Positions 59,218-64,000 of a stretch of DNA of 64,000 bases are shown in pieces. A program made the position numbers and the translations under genes. The DNA is taken from contig JADJEU010000009.1 in assembly GCA_016709005.1 (NCBI GenBank), forward strand, positions 1 through 64,000. Reading direction: 5' to 3'. Position 1 is the stretch's first letter, and every line of letters starts with the position of its first letter. The DNA comes from Crocinitomicaceae bacterium (GTDB lineage: Bacteria > Bacteroidota > Bacteroidia > Flavobacteriales_D > Crocinitomicaceae). Below the pieces are notes generated by a model. The model worked only from the letters and a program-made list of their open reading frames with translations. It ran no database searches and had not been told where the DNA came from.

Positions 59218-59757
59218 TTATTCAGCAGCTAATTGATAAATCTCTCTCAGATTACGTCCCAATTCATTGTAATCAAGCCCGTATCCAACTACAAATTTAT
59301 TCGGAATATTTTTACCGACGTACTGTACAGGGTACTTTTTCTTAAAAACTTCAGGCTTAAGCAACAAGGTTCCAACCGAAAGACTGGCTGTTTCATGCGT
59401 CTTTAGTACATCTAACAAATATTCAAGTGTCTTGCCGGTGTCAATAATATCTTCCAACACAATCACATGCCGATCGGTCAAATCACCGTTCAATCCGATT
59501 AATTCGCTCACAACACCTGTTGATTCAGTTCCGTGATACGATGCCAACTTCACAAAACTCAACTCACAATCAATCGTAATTTTTTTCATCAAATCAGATA
59601 CAAACATAAATGATCCGTTGAGCACACCCATCATTACTGGTCGCTTTCCTTCAAAATCTTGATTAATTGCATTGGCGATCGTTGTAATAGCTTCGTCTAT
59701 TTCTTTTTCTGAAATGTAGGGAATGAATTTTTTGGAGTGGAGTTGGATGGGATTCAT
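59218..59757 (-). CDS. hpt: Hypoxanthine phosphoribosyltransferase Hpt
   Basis: Hpt salvages hypoxanthine and guanine to IMP and GMP using PRPP. From the ATG at 59757 (MNPIQLHSKKFIPYISEKEI) the 179-residue protein has RPVMMGVLNGSFMFVSDLM and the PRPP loop VIVLEDIIDTGKTLEYLL (about 101-118), with the hydrophobic-acid-acid run LEDIIDTG. The C-terminal VVGYGLDYNELGRNLREIY closes the fold. Upstream in-frame codons to 59934 are poor. A TAATTTTG box at 59761-59768 (minus strand) fits the chosen start. It heads the hpt-adk-obgE operon. Confidence 0.95.
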   Translation of the reverse strand: MNPIQLHSKKFIPYISEKEIDEAITTIANAINQDFEGKRPVMMGVLNGSFMFVSDLMKKITIDCELSFVKLASYHGTESTGVVSELIGLNGDLTDRHVIVLEDIIDTGKTLEYLLDVLKTHETASLSVGTLLLKPEVFKKKYPVQYVGKNIPNKFVVGYGLDYNELGRNLREIYQLAAE

Positions 59758-59760
59758 GGT

Positions 59761-59768
59761 CAAAATTA
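59761..59768 (-). promoter_or_regulatory. -7 box TAATTTTG of the hpt-adk-obgE operon
   Basis: TAnnTTTG match on the minus strand directly ahead of the hpt ATG, implying a very short leader. Confidence 0.5.
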
Positions 59769-59961
59769 ATATAAATAGTTCTAACGCTATTTTTCCGGCT
59801 GAGGGAGTATTTGTGCTGCTATTATGACTTGAATCATTCTTAAAATCAGTTAGATTGGCAGAAGCCATGATGCAAGTCAGCCATAATTTCAGGTAAAACC
59901 ACGTATTTTGATTGTGGAACTCTATTTGACGCATGAGTTATACCAAAACAAATCGAATACA

Positions 59962-62574
59962 ATGAACATAGAAAAACTAACATCCAAATCACAAGAAGTT
60001 CTTCAAAAAGCTCAGGTGATTGCTGAAGGAAACGGACAACAAGCGATCGAAACGGGACATCTTTTAAAAGGAATTCTGGAAGTTGATAATAACGTGTTAC
60101 CTTTTCTTTTCAGAGAATTAAATATAAATGACAAAGTTGTTTCCAAAACAATTGACAGCATTGTCGCATCATATCCAAAAGTAAGCGGGGGGCAATTGCA
60201 TTTATCATCCAACGCTAACAAGGCAATTGGCGATGCTTTCAAATTGATGGAAGGATTTAAAGATGAATATTTATCCATCGAAATTTTATTTCTGGCGATG
60301 GTGGACATCAACGATTCGGTTGGGAAATTTTTAAAGGATTCAGGAATTACAAAAGACAAATTAAAAGCAGCGATTATGACATTAAGAAATGGAAACAGTG
60401 TGGACTCAAAAAGTTCAGAAGATACCTATCAGGCGCTGGGTAAATATGCAAAAGATTTAAACAGTCTGGCGAAAGAAGGTAAGCTGGATCCTGTGATTGG
60501 ACGCGATGAAGAGATAAGACGTGTGCTTCAGATTTTAACGCGCAGAACTAAAAATAATCCAATTCTGATTGGCGAACCGGGTGTTGGTAAAACAGCCATT
60601 GCAGAAGGTATTGCTCACCGAATTGTAAACGGCGATGTTCCTGAAAATCTGAAAAACAGAAAAGTGTTTTCACTGGACATGGGAGCGTTAGTTGCCGGCG
60701 CAAAATACAAAGGTGAATTTGAAGAGAGATTAAAATCTGTAGTGAAAGAAGTGATTGCTTCAGATGGTGAAATTATTTTGTTCATTGATGAGATTCATAC
60801 CTTGATTGGAGCCGGAGGAGGCGAAGGCGCGATGGATGCGGCAAACATTCTAAAACCGGCATTGGCACGTGGTGAATTGAGAGCAGTTGGTGCTACAACA
60901 TTGAATGAGTATCAAAAATATTTTGAGAAAGACAAAGCATTAGTGAGACGATTCCAAACTGTTCTGATTGATGAACCAACTTCAGATGATGCGATTTCAA
61001 TTCTGAGAGGAATTAAAGATAAGTACGAAGCACATCACAAAGTATTGATTAAAGATTCTGCAATTATTGCTGCGGTGGAATTATCTCAGCGATATATTAC
61101 AGACAGGTTCTTACCAGATAAAGCGATTGACTTGATTGACGAAGCAGCATCTAAACTACGCATGGAGATGAATTCCAAACCTGAAGAGCTGGATGAAATT
61201 GACAGACGCATCATGCAATTGGAAATTGAACGTGAAGCTATCAAACGTGAAAAAGATCAGAAAAAATTAGAACATCTTCAACAAGAACTTTCTGAACTCA
61301 ATGAAAAAAGAACAGGCTTGATGGCCAAATGGCAAGCCGAAAAAAGCATCGTTGAAAATGTTCAAAATGCAAGTGAAGAAATTGAAACGTTGAAACTAAA
61401 AGCTGATCAGGCAGAACGTGAAGGCGATTATGGAAAAGTTGCTGAAATCCGCTACGGACTTATCAAAACGAAGGAAGAGGAATTGCTGAAATTCAAAAAA
61501 GAATTGGCTGAAATGCAAACCGAATCCAAAATGATTAAAGAAGAAGTGGATGCAGAAGAAATTGCAGCGGTCGTTTCAAAATGGACTGGAATTCCGGTTT
61601 CAAAAATGATTGAAAGTGAACGGTCGAAACTTTTAAAATTAGAACAAGAATTAGGTCAGCGTGTAGTTGGACAAGAAGATGCGATTACTGCAATTTCAGA
61701 TGCGGTGAGAAGAAGTCGCGCAGGATTGCAGGACATGAAAAAACCAATTGGATCCTTTATCTTTTTGGGAACAACCGGAGTTGGAAAAACAGAATTGGCG
61801 AAAGCACTTGCTGAGTATTTGTTCAACGATGAAAATGCGATGACGCGAATTGACATGAGTGAATATCAGGAGAAACATTCTGTGAGCAGATTGGTGGGTG
61901 CACCTCCGGGATACGTTGGTTACGATGAAGGTGGACAATTAACAGAAGCAGTAAGAAGAAGACCTTATTCAATTGTATTGCTTGATGAAATTGAAAAAGC
62001 ACATCCGGATGTATTCAACATTCTATTACAAGTTTTGGATGATGGACGTTTGACGGATAACAAAGGTAGAACTGTGAATTTCAAAAACACAATCATCATC
62101 ATGACTTCAAACATGGGTGCTCACATCATTCAGGAAAACTTTGAAAAACTCACCGATAAAAACAAAGACAAAATTGTAGAAGAAACAAAAAATCAAGTCT
62201 TTGAATTGTTGCGAAAATCAATTCGCCCTGAGTTTTTGAATAGGATTGATGAAACCATCATGTTCCAGCCTTTGAGCAGAAAAGACGTGTTACAGATTGT
62301 GAAAATACAATTTGGCATGTTGGTGAAACGATTAAAAGAAACAGACATCGAAATCGAAGCAACGGACGAAGCTTTGGAATGGTTAGCATTGGAAGGATAT
62401 GATCCACAATTTGGCGCACGTCCAGTGAAACGGGTTATGCAACGTGATTTGCTGAATCAACTCTCAAAGTCAATTCTTGCAGGTACAGTTGTTCCTGGAT
62501 CCAAAATTCTCCTTGATTTAAAGGACGGGAAATTGGATTTTGAGAATGTGAAGCATGAAGCAACCTCCAAATAA
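59962..62574 (+). CDS. clpB: ATP-dependent disaggregase ClpB
   Basis: ClpB is a hexameric AAA+ chaperone that pulls proteins out of heat-made aggregates with DnaK. The 870-residue protein starts MNIEKLTSKSQEVLQKAQVI (Clp N domain, about 1-145), with NBD1 GEPGVGKTAIAEG (about 207-219), a coiled-coil middle domain (about 410-530: KREKDQKKLEHLQQELSELN) and NBD2 GTTGVGKTELAKALAEYLF (about 610-628), plus the C-terminal QFGARPVKRVMQRDL. The ATG at 59962 is preferred over 59908. Divergent from hpt; heat-shock control is likely, but I did not recognise an operator. A terminator follows. Confidence 0.97.
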   Translation: MNIEKLTSKSQEVLQKAQVIAEGNGQQAIETGHLLKGILEVDNNVLPFLFRELNINDKVVSKTIDSIVASYPKVSGGQLHLSSNANKAIGDAFKLMEGFKDEYLSIEILFLAMVDINDSVGKFLKDSGITKDKLKAAIMTLRNGNSVDSKSSEDTYQALGKYAKDLNSLAKEGKLDPVIGRDEEIRRVLQILTRRTKNNPILIGEPGVGKTAIAEGIAHRIVNGDVPENLKNRKVFSLDMGALVAGAKYKGEFEERLKSVVKEVIASDGEIILFIDEIHTLIGAGGGEGAMDAANILKPALARGELRAVGATTLNEYQKYFEKDKALVRRFQTVLIDEPTSDDAISILRGIKDKYEAHHKVLIKDSAIIAAVELSQRYITDRFLPDKAIDLIDEAASKLRMEMNSKPEELDEIDRRIMQLEIEREAIKREKDQKKLEHLQQELSELNEKRTGLMAKWQAEKSIVENVQNASEEIETLKLKADQAEREGDYGKVAEIRYGLIKTKEEELLKFKKELAEMQTESKMIKEEVDAEEIAAVVSKWTGIPVSKMIESERSKLLKLEQELGQRVVGQEDAITAISDAVRRSRAGLQDMKKPIGSFIFLGTTGVGKTELAKALAEYLFNDENAMTRIDMSEYQEKHSVSRLVGAPPGYVGYDEGGQLTEAVRRRPYSIVLLDEIEKAHPDVFNILLQVLDDGRLTDNKGRTVNFKNTIIIMTSNMGAHIIQENFEKLTDKNKDKIVEETKNQVFELLRKSIRPEFLNRIDETIMFQPLSRKDVLQIVKIQFGMLVKRLKETDIEIEATDEALEWLALEGYDPQFGARPVKRVMQRDLLNQLSKSILAGTVVPGSKILLDLKDGKLDFENVKHEATSK

Positions 62575-62616
62575 AATGAATCTACAGGACGAATGAAAAT
62601 TCGACCGTATCAACCT

Positions 62617-62643
62617 AAAGGGCAGATCGTATCTGCCCTTTTT
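62617..62643 (+). terminator. Terminator after clpB
   Basis: An 11-bp stem (62617-62627 with 62631-62641) with a 3-base loop, ending in T residues. It is 43 bases past the clpB stop. Confidence 0.88.
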
Positions 62644-62807
62644 CATTTGGCACGATTTTTACAAATACCTGCAGGTGATAATAGGATTGAAACTACTTAT
62701 TAACAATTGTTGAAAATTATAAACCCGCGTGAAATCTGGTTCTAATTGAATTTAGACTATTTTCATGCTCCGTAAAAAAAGTAAACCCTGGAATTAAAAA
62801 TTACACG

Positions 62808-63899
62808 ATGAAAAAACTTTTACTAACCCTTACTGTCACTGCGCTTGGATTTATATCCTATGCACAAGATGATCTGACTCCGGAAGAAATTGCCTACCGT
62901 GATTCAATTGCAGCGCTCAATCAATCCAACGCGGCTATTGTAGCATCTCAGAATGCCTACAATGCCGGAATTGAACTTTTTAAAAGTGGCAACTACTCTG
63001 GCGCAATTGCAAAATTTGCTGAGTCGATTTCAAGTGACCCTAATTTCACACCTGCTTATTACAACAAAGGAGTAGCTGAAAATAAAGCAGAGAAATATGA
63101 TGATGCCATCAAAACTTTTGACAAATTGATTACGATGAAACCTGGTTATGCAAAAGCGTTCTTTCAACGCGGCAGAGCATATCAAGGTCAAAATAATTAT
63201 CTGAAGGCAGAACAGGATTATTTAAAATCAATTGAACTTGATCCAAAAAATCCAAAAGCCTATTATAATTTCGGAACACTGAAATTTTTACAACAAGATT
63301 ATGCTGCTGCAATTGTTCAATTCACAAAAGTGATTGAACTGGATCCAAATGATGCATATGCTTATAATGATCGCGGATCATGTTACCGCATGATGGAGAA
63401 ATATCCAGAAGCTGTAAAAGATTATGAAGAAGCAGCTCGCAAAAATCCAAATCTTGCTTTTGTTTTGAATAACATCGGAACAACCCGTCTGAAAATGAAA
63501 ATGTACGATGAAGCTACTAAAGCTTTCAATCGTGCGCTTAGCGTTGATGCAAATTTCTTTCTTGCATACAATAACCGCGGTGTAACCAATCTTTCATTAA
63601 ACAGAATTGATGATGCCGTAAATGATTTTACAAAATGTATTGAGATCAATTCAACGTATGCACCAGCATACAGCAACAGAAGTGGAGCTTATTTCCAATT
63701 AAAACAATATGATAAAGCAAAAGCAGATGCAGACAAAGCGATACAATTGGATCCAAAATATGCAGATGCTTACATCAATCGCGGTAACGCCAGAGAGATG
63801 CTGCGCGATATGGAAGGTGCTTGTGAAGACTGGCATAAAGCCCGTGAACTAGGTTCTGAAATTGGTAAGTACTATCACTCACAGAATTGCTCTAATTAA
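62808..63899 (+). CDS. Secreted TPR-repeat protein
   Basis: A 363-residue exported protein. A signal peptide ends FISYAQ (about residue 20). From about 50 to 345 there are some eight tetratricopeptide repeats, each of ~34 residues, for example AYYNKGVAENKAEKYDDAIK, AYYNFGTLKFLQQDYAAAIV, AYNDRGSCYRMMEKYPEAVK and AYINRGNAREMLRDMEGACE. TPR solenoids bind partner proteins and assemble complexes. It ends with CEDWHKARELG. Periplasmic or outer-membrane associated; the partner is unknown. Another exported gene follows 32 bases downstream and may be co-transcribed. Confidence 0.9.
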   Translation: MKKLLLTLTVTALGFISYAQDDLTPEEIAYRDSIAALNQSNAAIVASQNAYNAGIELFKSGNYSGAIAKFAESISSDPNFTPAYYNKGVAENKAEKYDDAIKTFDKLITMKPGYAKAFFQRGRAYQGQNNYLKAEQDYLKSIELDPKNPKAYYNFGTLKFLQQDYAAAIVQFTKVIELDPNDAYAYNDRGSCYRMMEKYPEAVKDYEEAARKNPNLAFVLNNIGTTRLKMKMYDEATKAFNRALSVDANFFLAYNNRGVTNLSLNRIDDAVNDFTKCIEINSTYAPAYSNRSGAYFQLKQYDKAKADADKAIQLDPKYADAYINRGNAREMLRDMEGACEDWHKARELGSEIGKYYHSQNCSN

Positions 63900-63931
63900 T
63901 CGAATTGATAACAATAAAAAAAACTAAAAAA

Positions 63932-64000
63932 ATGAGATCATTATTAACACTCGTAGTTTTGGCATTTGCATTCAATTCTTCAGCGCAAGATGTTGAGTTC
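63932..64000 (+). CDS. Start of a secreted protein, cut by the window edge
   Basis: The 23 visible codons, MRSLLTLVVLAFAFNSSAQ followed by DVEF, are a signal peptide with a cut after the Ala-Gln region. The gene runs off the right edge. It begins 32 bases after the TPR gene's stop, in the same direction. Confidence 0.7.
   Translation, partial: MRSLLTLVVLAFAFNSSAQDVEF

Noticed and set aside
61656..61938. Minus-strand open frames inside clpB
   Set aside because: They overlap the conserved ClpB second ATPase domain; they are shadows of that gene.
1..64000. CRISPR arrays, rRNA and tRNA genes
   Set aside because: No regularly spaced repeats, cloverleaf-forming stretches or rRNA-like blocks were recognised by eye. 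A tRNAscan or Rfam search would be decisive.

Overview
The window is AT-rich chromosomal DNA from a member of the Bacteroidota, most likely a Flavobacteriales (Crocinitomicaceae/Fluviicola-like) bacterium. The evidence is TAnnTTTG-type -7 promoter boxes directly upstream of many genes, two large secreted proteins ending in type IX secretion (T9SS) sorting tails, many SPII lipoproteins with short leaders, and Bacteroidota-specific families (Lacal_2735, DUF3822, DUF4173, PA2169/DUF2383, DUF4142, haem_bd). The genus is inference. No rRNA, tRNA or CRISPR array was seen.

Layout. 1-6.9 kb is an accessory region: a doubly frameshifted unknown gene, an outer-membrane barrel gene whose stop codon abuts an IS3-family insertion sequence, a G/C homopolymer tract that looks like an assembly artefact, a lipoprotein, a PPK2 polyphosphate kinase, a decayed SDR gene fragment and a second barrel protein. 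7-9.4 kb is an oxidoreductase trio (SDR, Lacal_2735, SDR-DUF2867). 10-13.9 kb holds a HigBA toxin-antitoxin pair whose antitoxin has lost its centre, a Crp/Fnr regulator followed by an FNR-box-like palindrome and a haloalkane-dehalogenase-like hydrolase, a small membrane protein and an MDR oxidoreductase. 13.9-22.9 kb is mostly minus strand: tatC, a 750-residue secreted unknown, an operon of membrane proteins built around a small winged-helix regulator with two matching operator sites, a COQ4-like protein, and a DUF4142/PA2169 pair. 24.5-35.4 kb has ffh, T9SS cargo (a GEVED/Fn3 protein and an alpha/beta hydrolase), a SulP transporter, dgkA-miaE and a secreted protein made of two copies of an unusual Cys-containing domain. 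35.5-53 kb has a peptide transporter, tandem 52/53-residue lipoproteins, a SerA-like gene with an internal stop, mgtE, coaD, rsmD, a RecD-like helicase, proline dehydrogenase, aroB, an OmpA protein, a Crp/Fnr gene and fluC/crcB. 53-64 kb has biotin genes (bioF-bioD, bioB), obgE-adk-hpt, clpB and a TPR protein.

Sequence quality matters here. At least eight genes are broken by one-base gains or losses in short A/T runs, and adding or removing one base restores a family-like protein each time. Two G/C-rich homopolymer tracts (3401-3482 and 52918-53026) also look artificial. I treat most of these frameshifts as probable sequencing or assembly errors, but they cannot be told from real mutations by reading alone.

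The most interesting biology is: the paired operators of the winged-helix/DUF4173 operon; the HigA antitoxin with its centre removed; the FNR-like palindrome beside the Crp/Fnr-dehalogenase pair; the tandem micro-lipoproteins; the T9SS-exported hydrolase with a GHSMGG serine elbow; and the duplicated FPATQN/CVSCEADHKW domain protein.
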